64,000 bases of DNA. It comes from Combretum micranthum. Taxonomy: Eukaryota > Streptophyta > Magnoliopsida > Myrtales > Combretaceae. The DNA lies in contig JAMXBD010000694.1 in the NCBI GenBank assembly GCA_024138025.1, forward strand, positions 186,001 through 250,000, written 5' to 3'. A program made the position numbers and the translations under genes. Below, in pieces: positions 1 through 13,800 of this stretch (position 1 is the stretch's first letter; every line of letters begins with the position of its first letter). The notes under the pieces were generated by a model. That model saw only the letters and a list, made by a program, of their open reading frames with translations, was not told where the DNA came from and ran no database searches.

Positions 1-467
1 TAATACCATCATCCACTGTGGTATTTTTAATCAACATGATAGAGATGTTGTTGAAATGCACAACAAATTCTTTTAGACATTGAATTGATACATTTCAAAC
101 TTCAAATTCTAAATTAATCAATTTAAAAGTTTATATATCAAACTATATATTTGGTTAAAGTTTATTTATCATTCATGATATTTACCTAATTAAAATTAGA
201 CAAGTCTAAAAAAAAGGTGGGAGTGAGTAATTTGTAGTTTGTAGCAACACGTGGAAAAACAAGAGATATATAATTCGTACGTGTTAGTCGTCATTTGGTC
301 GTAATGATTTGATCTAGCCTGGTTCGATATTTCCTCAGAATCAAACCACGATAGCGACATTGTGTTTGAATCATTTTAACCTAAACTAATCTTACATTTG
401 ATTTGGAAATTCTTTGAAACATATAATTTAGTTTAATTTAATCTAGTATATTATTATGCATAGTATA
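1..467. other. AT-rich flank, no gene seen
   Basis: No reading frame of note and no recognised repeat. The last five bases (463-467, GTATA) are the left copy of the target-site duplication of the large gypsy element that starts at 468. Confidence 0.5.
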
Positions 468-1153
468 TGATACAAACTATAGAATCCGTGTGTTTTACAA
501 ATCTAGCATTTTATTGCAATCTAGGGATTTGTCATATGTTTTTTTTATGATTTATGAACAACTAAAAATAAAAGATATGAACAACCGATCATTGGATATG
601 ACATGCCAAAGAAAGAATTAGACTAGTTATTCCAATTAGCCGATATTACACATGATTAAAAGAAATAACAAAGAATAATCTTGAAAAGAAAACTCAATAT
701 GCAATTAATCGCAAAGAATAACAAGATGTCAAAGATGGCAATAACTTCCCTAACATAACCTTGTGGACCCTATTATATCCCATAAGTCAAGCAAGGGCAA
801 ATATGGAACATAAAAGTCAAAACAATTAAACTAGAAAACTAAGAATGAATTTCAAAAATAGGGTACGAGGTCATATTATGGAGCATGACTATGCACTAAG
901 TCATGATCTCTGCAATCACACAATTAAACTTTGAACAAAACTTCTCATAAGCGTAAAGTCATAGGTCATGAGATCCTCTCAACTCTCAATTTTCTCCAAA
1001 GACAATGAGCCCAGGAGCTTGATCACAACCCCGTGTTGTGATCATGAGTTAGATCACAAGACTAATGTGATTTAATTTTCTTGCTCCACTTCAATCACTA
1101 TCTTTGACATGAATGCGATCTCAATAATGATGGTCTTCAAATCTTATCTTTAA

Positions 1154-4100
1154 TCCCTAGGTTTTAGCCATAACAAGAATTAAAAAATTTAAAAAGAATC
1201 AAATTCTAAATCTAATTTTATATCATGAAAAATAATAAAAGTCTTGGTAGTTTATTAATTAATATTTCCTAGTCATCTAATGTGTTATATTTCATACATT
1301 AAAAAAGTTGTGATTTTTCATATTTTATAATTAAACTTTTTCCAAAAGTGCTATAAATTTATTGCAATCAATCACAATGAGCTTTAAAGCATTGATATAA
1401 TGTTCTTTCTCTTAAATAAAGTTCCTTTCATTAAATACTGATATGACCATTACCAGTTAAACCGCACTTATTTTCTTTTATGAAAAAAGAAAAGTAATCA
1501 GATATTTAAAAGTTTACACAAAACTGGGCATTTTGTTGTTTTCAGAAAACCAATAAGATATTTTTGAAATCCACTTTTCTAAAATACTCTCTTTTACCCA
1601 CGCGAAATTTTTCTTCCAAACTTTCTCATTTTAGTTTGAAAAACCCTGAGATTGTGTTTACAAGTTGCACAACTTGAGTTTTGGAAAGAAGAAAGTGAAG
1701 CGTTTTTTAAAAGCATGATAGGTATCTTCGTTTGCTTTATTTTCTCATATTTCATAAAGTACTTTGTCAAATACACTAGTACTTGTGCATATTTCATCAT
1801 TCACATGTGAAATATTGTTTTTAGTAGTATTATGTTTTAGAAAGCTGAAAAACGAACCTGGTTTGCTAAGAAACACTAAAATATGATAAAAGCTTATTTT
1901 GCGAGTTTGTTTAGGCTTAAAATGAAATATGTTTTTCATGTGTTTATAAGCAAAAGTTATTTCATCTCATCTAAATAAAGAATAGCAAAACATGCAATAT
2001 AAAAGTAGATCTATATCTAAGTTGGGCTTTAGAAGATAAAGTCCCTTTTAGATTAGTGTGTTGTTGTTGTTGTGTTTTAGGTTATTTTTATTTGTGTTAT
2101 GATGCTAGGATTTGTTTTGGAGGAGTTATTAGTGTTTTAGAGTAAGTTTGGATGTTGTTCTGTTTGTTGTTTTTTATTGCGGCCTAGTTTTTCCCTCAAG
2201 TGGATAAGTAGAAAGCCTTATGTAAGTGTCGATGAAATACCCCAAATCTTCATCTAAGCTAGAAATTAAGTTTAGATAGATTAAATAAGTCAAATGAATT
2301 ATAAGAAATAATTAAACAAGTTGATATAATTAAATTAGTAATTAATTAAGTTGAAATTTGAGATTTAAAATTCCAAAATCCCTAAACATGTCATTAAAAT
2401 GTTTAGAAGATTCCTAAATCCTTAATTCATAGTCTAAATTCCAATTCCTAAATCCCTGTAAAATTTGAGTTCATTTGATTGTGTAAAAATGTCAGTTCTT
2501 AAATGCGAACTCAAATTAAATATCATTTTATCTAAAATAAATTTTTAAATTAAGTTCTTATTTTAATATCTTAATTTCTAACCTATTAGTTCAGAATCAT
2601 CTTCTAAATACTTCTAGAACTATAGATATTGATATGATAGTTCTAAACCTATACCTAAATCCTAAAATATCCTAAGTTAACCTTATCATTTCCTTTAAAT
2701 ATTCCCTCCCCTGCCTCTTTATTATTTTCCTATTTTTTTCCTTCAAAATTCGTTTCTCTCTCTCTCTCCCCTTCGTTTCTCTTTTCTCTCTTCAATCTCC
2801 TAAATTCATCTCCCCAAATCTCAATTTCAAAAGAAATAAGAGAGAAATCAAGTAGAAGATGAAGATCGAAGAAGATAAATCAAATTAGAACAAGAAGAAG
2901 AAGAAGATCAAGTACATGCTTTGCTAAAAAATAAGTGTTGTTGTTTTTCTTGTTTTCATTATTGTTATTACATGTATATGATAAATTGATGTTAGATTTA
3001 AGTAGAAATTGTGACGGAGTTGATGAATATGTTGGTTTAATATTTGATATGGGTGAGTGTGTGGAGAAGATGATGAATAGTAGTTGTGGGGTTTGATGGA
3101 GGAATTAATAATGTTTGATGTTGTTGAATGAATATAGAAGCATTAGAGACATGAACACTAGTTCATGTGATGTTTAGATGATGTTTTTATGAAATTAAAA
3201 TGTGTGAAAAATGTTAAAAAAAGAAGAAAGAAATCAAGGCAAGTCGTGATGATCCAAACACCCTGTCAAACAACCCCGTTCAGAGGGGTGTTGTAATTTC
3301 TAAGTAAAGATTTTGAGTTGAAACGGCTTTGGAAATGGCCTATATGGGGGGATGTATGGGGTAAACAGCCTTGAGAATGGTCCATTTGGAGGGGTGTTGC
3401 ACTATTGGATCATTTTTCGTAGAATCCTCAGGTTGAAACAGCCCTCCAAACGACCTCGTTTGGTTTTGCTTACTATGATGATGTTTCGTATTTTGCTTTA
3501 ACATTTTCATCTGACCTCGGATTGAGGTTATTCAAATTGTGTTAGAAAGCTTAAAGAAATATTTATGGCTTTCATGTTTAAGTTTTTGAAAATGCAAAAA
3601 GTATTAAGATCGAAATTTACTTTTCAGCTGATATATTTTTTTAAACAAAGTTTAAAACTTGTTTTTTTTTTGTTAAATGTGTGTTTACTTAGGAAATGAG
3701 TCTTTTTGAGCTAACATGAAATAGATAAATAATATTTAATGTTATATTAGTTAATTGATGTAATTAAACGTGATTTAGGTAGATTTATAGATTTAATAAA
3801 TAATTGAATTAAGTATAAAAGTTAGTCATAAAATGAACTTAGCTAACAAACTTAGGTTCAACTTGATTAAATAGACTTGAATGAGTTAAAATGAATTAGA
3901 TTGAGTTAATTTAACCATCTTTGAATTAGTTTTTGAATTAAATGATTAAGGTTAATTAATTTGGCTAAGGTTATGCTACAATGAGCTTAGTAATTAATAT
4001 TTGAATTAGAATGATATATTAGGATGACCTCTAAATAACATAGTGAATGTGTTGTTTCAAATTTTTATTTGCTTAGGAATTTCGTGTTTTTAAAATATGA

Positions 4101-7100
4101 ATGCTTTGTTGATGTTTTTGTAATAAAATACTATAATCAAAGAGAAAAGAAATACTTTGACAGATAAAGGAGAATTATCCGTATTTTGGAAAAGTGGTCT
4201 TTGCAGCATTAACGGGGTTCCAAATTAATGTCTGATGAAATAGGGTTATAATCAAAGTTTGAGATGAGTGAATAATTGATATAAGTTCTTATATGAGTTT
4301 GTTATATAATTGGATTATTTAGTTTAAGTTCTTATATGAATTTAATTCTTGAATAGATATGGATATTTGGTATAACCTTTGAGTTGGCTTCTGATTTACC
4401 ATATGAGCCTGTTTAGATTTCATATAAAAGGTACGCAATAACATGGTTGATTCATTACCTAGGATAGGCATATCTTAACTTAACTCTAATTCAAGACAAC
4501 TTAAGCTTTGTTTGAATTGGTTGTGTTTTACGCCGTTAAATCCGATCCGAGGAGCAGCACCAACCCTGTTAATAAGGTTAACATGGTAGTTTAGGTGCTT
4601 AGGCCACTTAGTCATAATGTAATGACCTTTCTTAGTGGCTTAGCGGGTAATTGATAGGAAGTATCGTATCATTATAATATTTGCTTATTCTTAAAAGGAT
4701 ATAACATGATTTAGTTCATGTTTATAGGAATGATTGAACTAGATAATATTATTGATTAAGTTAAGTAAAGTTGATAATGGTCGTAAACCCTAGAGAAATT
4801 ACCTTTTCATTATGAGAATTTATTAGAGATATAAGTATTCGGGCTGCTTATATCAACCCCCTGAGTAGCTGTGGTTACTCAAGAACCCCAGATTCCCATT
4901 AGCTTGTCTTGGAGTGTGAGTGCTCCAGTGTTGATTTGTTTATTTTAATTGAAGATAACTAACTTGTTGTTTGTGCATTGCATTTAGCTAGGCTCGTTTG
5001 CCATTCTGTGTGTGATTGTGTTACTGTGTACTAGGCTTCGGCTCGTTTTTGTTGTTGTTATTCTTTGTACAGGATTTATTATTGAAGATGATGAGCTGAT
5101 GTTGATGAGTTGTTGTTATTGATGGTGATGTTTGATAATGGATGAATATGATGATGATGGTGTATAATTTTGTGGTGTTGTCTCGGTTTGGGCACTTCGG
5201 TTGATTTGGGGAGAAATGGTGGATGAGTGTTTGAGATAGAGGCGTGGTTTATTTTAGTTGTTTTGTTTCTTCTTTTTGGTTTAAGAGTTAGATTTATATT
5301 TTAAGTTGCAAAATTTCTTAAAAAGGATCTTGTTGGTGTCCATGTTTTGTAATTAAGCTTTTACAAAACTTTGTTTAAGTGAAAGTTCTTCCACTTGAGT
5401 GAGTGGAAGTTTTGAAGTATTTTTATTTAGAAATTGTTTTATAAAATTGAATTACGGCTGCTAAATCCAGTTTTTCAAGAATCTAACCATACGATTTAAC
5501 AACCTAAAATTGATTAGAAATGTTCAACATAAACAAAATCTTTTAAATAAAGCCTGAGCATGTAATACTTTAGAGTATTATATGTGGCGGTAATGCCTTG
5601 AACAAATTCAAGGCATTACAGTCGAAGGGTAAGTTTTATGTACAGTATCTGTTGCGGCTTAAAGTCAAGCCCTTGACAATGCCTGTTACAGATGCTAAAG
5701 CTTGTTGCGGTTAAAAATGCTTTTAAGTGTTGGAGCATAGTATTCGTCGTGGCTTATGGTTGAGCCCTCGACGTATTGCAACAATGATGTTAATGTTTTT
5801 AATAGAACGCAATCCCTAGTTTGTTAAGGCATGACATGATTTTCTTAAAGCGATATACCCTATGACCCTTCCTAAGCTACCCTTGACCCTTTATCTACTT
5901 AGACTCGCTTAGCTTTGTATAGCGATGTGACTTTCAACCCAACCTAGGTAGTAAGTGATAAAGAAAAACATAAGTTAAGAAGCTTTATTAGAGATCTAGG
6001 ACACATATGTAATGATAAGAGTTCTGTCTTCTCTATTATGTGTATAGTAATGTATGCTTGTTGTTCTATAGGAACTTTCAATCAAGTCAGCATTTCTTAA
6101 AGATTACTACGATCTCTAAGTAGGATGCATAGGTGAGTGACTTGAATATTATCACAATGTTGTGCTTGTAATGTAGCTACCCTTGTTTCTAAATAAACTC
6201 AATTGATTATATTGGGGATGGGACTAATGTATGTTGTATGGTGCTTAGATGTGTGACAAGATTTAAAAAAAAAAGTAATAACAAACTTCTTGATGCTAAT
6301 GTGCAATGAATATTAAAGATCGTCTGAATGTTGCTTGGCCATTAATAATATGACCTAAGTTTTATTTGACCCTTATTCTAAAAATAGACATGCATTACAC
6401 CACGGCATGCTGCATTAGCATTGTACCCATGTCACGTATTGACATTCCAATCCTATAGTAATGCTTAGTCACGCCAGGAGAGTCTAGGTGGGTTATCATA
6501 GGGTTACTGGCTCCACAGGAGCTAAGATGACCTGAGCGACGTCGCCTTAGTAGTGGAGGCTTTAGGGTATCAATACTTAAGGGGATTTTGATGGTTCTAA
6601 GGTAAAGTTGAGATTATGATTGAGTATGGGTATATGTATTTAAACTAGGTTTTTTTTTAAAAGTTGCTCCTTCCTTTTTTCTCAGCCTTTCCTGGGTATA
6701 GACTACTTGAGATTGGTTCTTCGACCCCCAAAGAATGGCATAAACCCCCATTGGTTTGGATTCCGACCATCCGAACTATGCATTACATTTGGTTAAGTGT
6801 GGCATTACATATGATTTTAATTGAAACTTGCTTGGTATATGCTTGAAGTGTGGGTTGAATCATGTTATCTCACTAAGCTATAATGTACTCACACTTCTAT
6901 TGATTTTATGTGCTTTTAGGATCTCTAGAGTAGATCTAAGTTGAGGTGAGTGGATGTAGTAGATCTTGAGGGAAAAATCAAGGGCTCTAGTGAAAGTGGA
7001 GATAGTTTCTTTTGTATAGATACCTTATTTTCATTTCTTGTAAGTTGCAAGTTTGTTAAGAGATTATCCTAAGCTATTGTGAGAAAGTTTTGTTGTAAAG

Positions 7101-7299
7101 ACTTATATGTATGTGGAATTTTTTATCTTGACAACCTCACGATCTTATTTTACATGCCCATGCCACGGAGTATCCTAATAGTATGATGGCCACAAGTTTA
7201 TTTTCTTAAAATGCCTTAGTTGGCTTATTATCCACTACAATTTGCTAAACTGTTTTAAGAGGCATCAATACTACTAGGGCGCCCTATAGGATTGTGAAA
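1154..7299 (-). mobile_element. Long solo LTR (minus orientation), itself interrupted
   Basis: This block splits the 3' LTR of the outer element and is flanked by TTTAA on both sides (1149-1153 and 7300-7304). Read on the minus strand, its start (CACAATCC, then GGGCGCCC) and an inner stretch near 6880 (TAGCTTAGTGAG) resemble the long solo LTRs at 10865 and 36738. The outermost bases have decayed from TG..CA. Removing the nested element at 2233-5620 leaves about 2.8 kb. No coding capacity is seen, and the short frame at 6664-6846 has no recognisable domain. Confidence 0.55.
2233..5620 (+). mobile_element. Solo LTR, 3.4 kb, with perfect TSD
   Basis: It starts TGAAATACCCC and ends GGCATTACA, with TG..CA termini. 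It is flanked by a perfect 5-bp duplication GTCGA (2228-2232 and 5621-5625). A CT-rich tract at 2700-2830 followed by AAGAAG repeats looks like an LTR transcription leader. No second LTR or coding domain lies inside, so a solo LTR is the simplest reading. A non-autonomous element with no LTR pair is the alternative. Confidence 0.75.
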
Positions 7300-7458
7300 T
7301 TTAAGTATACTAGATCATGCTCATTACCAAAGTGCATCAAATATCTCTATAAATATGCCAACTCACCAATATTCAATTCATTTGTAAGGTTCTATTGAAC
7401 TTAGAGATAAGCATATAGGTCGTAGCCTCGGGATGACTCGTTTACTCACTTAAAAAAG

Positions 7459-8020
7459 CAGGCAGCAGCCAATTTTTTTCAACCCATTTAAAAGTGGGCC
7501 AAATTAGCCCAGCCAGTTTAACCCACGGGGCCAAAGCGGGTTAGCCTATGATGGGCCAAGCCAACCTGCATGACAAAACTTTAAAAAAAAAAAAGAAAAA
7601 GAAAGAGGAAAAATTTAAGAATAAGAATAATGTAATAACATATGATTATTTATGATATATTATGGAAAAAAATAAATCGATACATGCACCACAAGTATTA
7701 TAACATTTTTTAAGTATATTTTACTGATTTAAATATAATACGATATCTAATAAATCATTTAAAAAACTTGTTTTTTTATATAAGTTATCAAAATAGTAAC
7801 ATAATTAATCTTTAATATATATATTATATATATGTATATTTATAAAACTCTAGAATATATAAATAGTTTAACAGACTAACATAAATAATTAAAATTTAAC
7901 ATTTTAACCTACGGGCCAAAGTGGGCTAAGCCTAGGCCTAGAAATTTTGGCCCATTTAAAAGTAAGCCAAAATGGCCCTGGCCATTTAACCCGCAAGCTG
8001 GGTTGGGCCCATATGCCTAC
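7459..8020. mobile_element. MITE-like block rich in GGCCCA / TGGGCC
   Basis: Both ends carry GGGCC-rich stretches (CAGGCAGCAGCC at the left, GGGCCC then GCCTAC at the right) around an AT-rich core. Related blocks CCCATTTAAAAGT..GCCAAA occur at 7486 and 7948. It interrupts the outer 3' LTR. No convincing 8-bp duplication is visible, so a hAT-type origin is only a guess. Confidence 0.5.
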
Positions 8021-8096
8021 TTATAGTTAACCTAAGTTCATAAGTCCTTTAGCTCTAACTCAAGTTATTAGTCCAAGCGAACCACGATTCTTATCA

Positions 8097-8795
8097 TCTC
8101 TCCTAGGCTCATAAAGATTTGTCCTAGAATCTTGATCAAACTCATTTAGAAAATAGGGTAATAAATTTGCCATAATGAAAGTAGTTGAAGTTCTCCAAAA
8201 TCATCCGGTAACTCCACCTTATAAGCATTCTCATTGATCCACTCAATTAGCTTGAATGATCCATCAGCTCTGGGTGCTAACTTTTGACCTCTTTTTCCTA
8301 AAAATTAATCTTTACTAAGGTGAATCCACACAAAATCATTAGGCTTAAATTCAACTCTTCACTACCTTTACTCTTACTAGCAATCATATACTTTATGATG
8401 TAGTTGCTGAATTTGGCGGGCACATTCTAATCCACTTTAACCATCTTTAGTAGTAAGAGCTTTAGGAATCAAGTCTAATGGAGTATTAGGATTGAACCCA
8501 TAAACTACCTCAAAAGGCAACCTACCATCACACCATGGACCAAGCGATTATAGCTAATTCTACAATAGGAAAACATGAATGCCAATCCTTCAAATTCTTC
8601 CCAACTTTAGCTGACAATAAAGAACCCAAAGTTCTATTCAAAACTTCAGTTTTCCGATTGATTTATGAATGACATGTAGTATTAAACAAAAACTTTTTAC
8701 CTAATCTTCTCCATAATGTCTTATAAAAGTAGCTAAAAATTTTCACAACTTTATCAGAAATAATAGATTATAGAATGCCATGGAGCTTGACTAGC
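8097..8795 (-). pseudogene. Outer gypsy integrase C-terminus (decayed)
   Basis: Minus-strand translation across several frames gives pieces typical of gypsy integrase and its tail, including a VYGFNPNTPLD-like stretch, PNDFVWIHL, and then KLAPRADGSFK leading into AYKVELPDDFGE. These are the usual residues between the integrase core and the C-terminal basic or chromo region. Stops and frameshifts break it. It lies next to the 3' LTR, as expected for the end of gypsy pol. It was cut from its upstream part (16842-17360) by the gag-only element at 8796-16836. Confidence 0.7.
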
Positions 8796-9660
8796 TGATG
8801 AGCATCAAATTACAATTGATCAAGATTTGAGGACAAATCTTCTACAGACCCGATGAGATGATGGGAATAAGGTCAATCAAGTTACAAAACCGATCACTAG
8901 AGGCCGAGCTTGAGGATTACAGAATCTTACCATGTGAGTTCTGTCACATAGTTTGGAGTCAGAAGAAGATAATTTGGTTGATGTTACATCCATATATTAT
9001 GACTTTAATGAACTACACGTAGCGGTGCTTTAGAAGGACGAGCAGATGAAGACTAGAGTGTCATGGAATGTAGGCTGCCACTTAAGCCGCCATCTTTGAA
9101 TTAAAGGCCACCATCTTTGAATTATAGGCCACTATCTTTAAATTATAGGCTGCCATCTTACTTTTTAAGCCGACAGCTTATGTGGCCGAACTATCCTTTA
9201 TTATTTTCACTAGTTTTTAATAGTTTTTACCTTGTTTAAGGGTTTTACTATAAATACCCTTTATGTAATAGACTCTTTAAGTTTTGGATGTTATTGAAAC
9301 ATTAGTGAGAATTTTCTCTCTATTGTCTCTTATCAATCAATTGTTTGATTGTGGCCAGAGTCTGTTCTTATCGATCCTTGCAATCGTGGTGAATAACCCG
9401 TTCTTATCCATCTATTTACAGATTGTGGCGAACAAACCGTGATCCCTATTTCATGAGTCGTATTGACTTAGGGTTAGTGTATTTTGAGTTGGCTCGGTGT
9501 GTCATATCCTTATCAAGGGTGATCATATCCATTTTATTTCCTTTCAATCAAAATACAAAAACCCATAAAACACCATTTTTATTTTAATTAATCTTTTGAA
9601 TTTGAGATCCGCTTGTGTGCCCAATTCGAGATCTTTATGCCTTGCGTTATAGGTACATCA
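8796..9660 (+). repeat. 5' LTR of the gag-only element
   Basis: This LTR pairs with 15982-16836. It contains a 21-bp tandem motif around CCATCTTTGAATTA, repeated about four times at 9084-9168 and matched at 16270-16345 in the partner. A TATA-like TACTATAAATACCC lies near 9247. Confidence 0.85.
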
Positions 9661-9665
9661 TAATT

Positions 9666-9677
9666 TGGTATCAGAGC
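9666..9677 (+). other. Primer-binding site, initiator Met tRNA
   Basis: TGGTATCAGAGC begins 5 bp after the LTR end. It is an exact match to the 12-base initiator tRNA-Met primer site used by many plant LTR retrotransposons. Confidence 0.9.
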
Positions 9678-9807
9678 ATTGGTTGCGACAAAGGGACAAT
9701 CGGTAGGTGTAAAGTTGTGATCTTTTGCGTTGCTATTTGGTTACCTCATCGATTGTGAATTATTTGTAAACTTATTTTTTATTACTATTGAGATTGAAAA
9801 TTAGAGT

Positions 9808-10740
9808 TTGTGGTGTGATTGTGATATCTATGATATGAAAGCATGTGAGATTGAATTGGAGCCATGGATTATAGATACCTTCGTGAGATTTTACCCCAGC
9901 CATGAGATATTGAATGTGATAAAAATGCATTTACCAGAGTGTGATGGTTATGGCACCCCTAGAGAGTATTTGGATAGGGAGTTTCAGGTGACACAGTTTA
10001 TTGAAGAATTTTCACACCTTATTTGTAATTTAGGGTATGTAATTGCTGGGAAATTCACAAGGCTTGCAAGGGAATGGTGGCAAGTCAAGTTAATGTATTA
10101 TAGAGGAGTATGAATGGATATTATGAAGATATGACCTGGGAACGTATGAGAAGATTGATAAGGAGAAGATTTGTTCCACCATCTTATTATGATGAACAAT
10201 ATCGAGAGTTGTTGGCCCTAAAACAAAGTGGGATGTGTGTTAAGGAATATGCTCGCAATTATGAGGTTTGTTGAAGTACAGTGACATATATGAACCTATT
10301 GCACAACATCAATAGATTTTTGAATGGCCTGTAAGATGAAATTGCTAAGGCTATTGGTTACCAGCGTTTCCAGACGTTGCAGGAAGCCATTTAGGCAGCC
10401 TCAATGAAAGAAATCTCGATCTTGACTTCTGAAATAGCAAAGCAGACGGAACTACTATAGGCTTCCATAATAATTGATTCGCAAGATAACCATTCCAAGC
10501 AAGATCGTTTGGTTGAGGTAGGTAGCAGTGATGTTACTGAAGGCAGTTCAAAAGATGATCATGAGATGCAAGTGGAAGTCACTTGTAGTATGGATTGTGA
10601 CGTTGTCCCAAAATCATCTCTTGATATATGCATACCTGATTTAAAGCCACTCACATCAGTAGATATTGAGTGTTACATAGTATTTCCATGTTCATTCTCC
10701 TATAGTTCATCCACTGTATCATGATATATTGATAGGATTA
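9808..10740 (+). pseudogene. Gag-like protein of the gag-only element (broken)
   Basis: The open part (9808-10113, 101 aa) contains GYGTPREYLDREFQV and then AREWWQVKL. These correspond to the 'DPxxYLxWExxV' and 'AxxWWxxL' positions of the Retrotrans_gag family. In another frame the region continues with RFVPPSYYDEQY and a KQSGMCVKEYA stretch, which is the usual capsid C-terminal 'RFxPPxYxxxLxxxLQG' signature. An acidic stretch follows (10509-10724). Stops and at least one frameshift make it non-functional. No zinc knuckle is seen before the solo LTR insertion at 10865. Confidence 0.75.
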
Positions 10741-10864
10741 CCAGAGCGTGGATTCTTGTGATATTAATATTCCTATGAGATCATATGAACTATTTGTGGA
10801 CATCCATTGGAGCCTAGCTAATGGTTATATATATTGGCAAAGTTTTAGATTTTGGAATGGTAGT

Positions 10865-13800
10865 TGTCACACCCTAAAGGGTACCCTAAACGTGATAGTC
10901 CGTCGTACATAATACTAAAGCCTAAGAATGACTGCCTTAGTCACGCAAAGTCATTCATATCATGTACAAGGCATACATCACAACCAAGGGCACATATCGA
11001 AGTAGCGCAATTTACATTGATAATGATCAAGTAACATGACAAAGAGAATACTTATCATAAAACATAAACATGATTTATTAGACATCTTAGGGGCATACCC
11101 TTGCTATTGTCTCCAAATTTATATAAATACATTCCTTTAGGAATCTCCTAAGATACTAACATAGCTGCATTACATATGAGGAATTTACAAAATAACTTCA
11201 TCCTACGTTCCCATCGCCTCCACAAGAGTTTAAAAAAATCCGTCTATGACTTCCTTAAGGTCGCGATCCTTCAATAGAGCTACAAGTATACCTGTTTCAA
11301 CAAAAATCTATGGGGATATAAGCTACAACTAGCTTAGTGAGGTATTTATTTTCATTCGCACCATGATTTCAAACAAGTTTAATTAAATTTTCACGCATAT
11401 GCTATGCATGCTATGCAACAATCACCTTATTATACAAATATATGTAGTTATCTAGAAACCATATATAGAACAGATTTATATCTGCATATTGAAGGTTAGG
11501 GAATTGTTGATGAAGATCTTTGACCTTCTACTACTAGTCCCCAGGCCTTCGCCTAAAGCGTTCGATTGGCTCGGCTCCTAACCTAGAGTCATAGTCCCTA
11601 AGAGATGTGGATTCTCTAGGAAGGAACAAGGCTCATGTCACAGCATAATAATAGCCCATCCAACTCTACGCGTAGGACTAACAGCCTTCCAAAAGAAATG
11701 TGACTCGATAGATGCTATGCATGATCATTTTATTTTTCTTAAGTCAAACCTTGTTAAGGTTTCTTAGGGGTGATCAAACAATTTAGCAAACAATAAGCAA
11801 GCATACATGTAGGTAAACAAAATACTTAAACAAACAATTCGAAGTTATGATATTCTTTATTTTTATTTCATCACATTAGTATAGAATCACATATATACAT
11901 ATCCCTAAATCCCCCATACATAACCATTTTTATCTCTTCTTAGTAAAAAAAACAATAGAGAGAGAAAATAAAAATTCAGCTTTATGGCCACATTCTATTC
12001 TATGTCTGGATGTACTTTTTACTAGCTACAATTTGTGAATTTAACTCTTTATGGAGATTCAATTCTACTTGCCACTATTCTGCAAACACAAGCAAGTAAC
12101 AAATTTAAGAGGAATAACTCACTCGTCCATTTCACAATCTTCTTAGTCATAGTAATCCTCAGGAAGAGAAATCTCGTATTCCTCATCACCTAGACAAAAG
12201 GAATACCTAGGATGAGCATTTTGTAGAAATTCTTCTTAAACTTTCTAATTCTACTTTACTATGTTCATCAAAATCGCATAGAATGAAATTCCAACATACA
12301 ATGGCCATAACTTGCTCATTTTAACTCGGAATTTCGCATATAATATATCGATTTTCTATCTATTCAAAAAGATCTATCCATTTCTAATGTTATTTTGGTC
12401 ATATAAGGTTGTTTGGGTTCCAAAATCATAGGGTACATATTCATCACGAAAATTGTAGTTTTCAAAACACCAGTTTGCAAACTTTTCTTTATTCTAAAAT
12501 ACTTGTATCAAAATGTAGATATTTGTATAGTTGGCAAAAAAATCCTTTGAATATATATATATATATATATATATAGATTCATATGATATGAAAGATCCTA
12601 ATGGTGTTGTCTCAATGATTTTTATTTCGTAAAACAATGTTTTGCAGTGTTGAAGACTTGTATCTTAACAATTTCTTTTCTTAGGCGTTTTGAAAGAATT
12701 TCATAATTTCTTGAGTTATTACAAGTATATTCTTATTTTCTTTCTAATTTATTTTCTAAAATAAAATTTATCCTAGCTTTGGTCTTTTAGAAATTTTACT
12801 TCTAGTGATAGAAATGAAGTTCTCAAGAGTTTTATTAAGATGTTGATAACTTATAATAATTTGAGTTGTGTATTTTTTTTTTTAAGAAATGAATTTGATA
12901 AAGAAATCTTTTTCTCCTTATATTTTCATTTGCCAACTTCTTTAAAAATAAAATTTATTTCTAAAACTTGGTCTTTTAACTCTTTGACCAATTTACTTGG
13001 AAGGGAATCGCGTTTTAATATTTTCTTAAGTTTTTGATAATATCTATTGTTTTTGAAACCTCTACTGTTTATATTCTTTTATTTCTTTGAAAATGAGTTT
13101 ATCATTTAGAAACTTAGGCAAACTTTTATTTATTTTTTTAAGTGAGTTTATCATTTGGTGAGTTCATTTTATCTTAACTTGCAAAACCCAGTCTAGTTAT
13201 TATTTTTTATTATGGCGCTAGTAAAAATTTCCACAAGTAAGCTTTTTTGAGAAAAGTTTATTTATCAAATAATAATTATTATTGAGTTTTAATAAACTTT
13301 ATGTGACTTATCATAATAAAAGAAAATTTTTATTTTGTTAGTTACTTCATTGAGAAAATCATTTTTTTATTATTATTTAATAAAAGTCTTGGTGGGTTTG
13401 AAAAGAGATTGTCAAAATAATTTTTCCTAGGTGGGTGATAACAAAATCTTGATGTATATAAAGAGAGTTTGGTTTCATTTTTTATTTATTTGCTTGGTAA
13501 AATTATCCTTGTTGATACTTAGGAAAACTTTGGGAAAAGTTTGATAAGAAGTTGTAAAAATACATTTTCTAAGTTGTTACTGACAAGTTTCTTTATTTAG
13601 TGACTAGTTACATAACAAAAGAGTTTTAGTTTCAAGTTCCTCTATTTAAGAAAAATTCCACTTTAAACGTTATTGAGACAATATCATTATAAGGATGCAT
13701 GTATATGAGCATATAATATGAAAATGATAAGAATATAAGAAAAGGAGAAGAAGCAAGATAATAATAATAAGCAATGTAGTAATATCAAGTATTGGGAACC

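Larger units (their letters stand above)
468..8096 (-). repeat. 3' LTR of the outer gypsy element, interrupted
   Basis: The LTR sequence is in three pieces: 468-1153, 7305-7458 and 8021-8096, together about 0.9 kb. It begins TGATACAAAC and ends TTATCA. The interruptions are a long solo LTR (1154-7299) and a MITE-like block (7459-8020). The pieces match 36216-36737 plus 41772-42150, for example the shared stretch that includes ATACTCATTACCAAAGTG or close variants. Just inside the LTR (8097-8106) the minus strand reads AGGAGAGA, a short polypurine tract in the expected place. Confidence 0.8.

Noticed and set aside
6664..6846. 60-residue plus-strand frame
   Set aside because: It lies inside a long solo LTR and shows no domain; considered chance.
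9084..9168. Spaced repeats considered as a CRISPR array
   Set aside because: The units are directly adjacent with no unique spacers, and they lie in an LTR of a plant retrotransposon.
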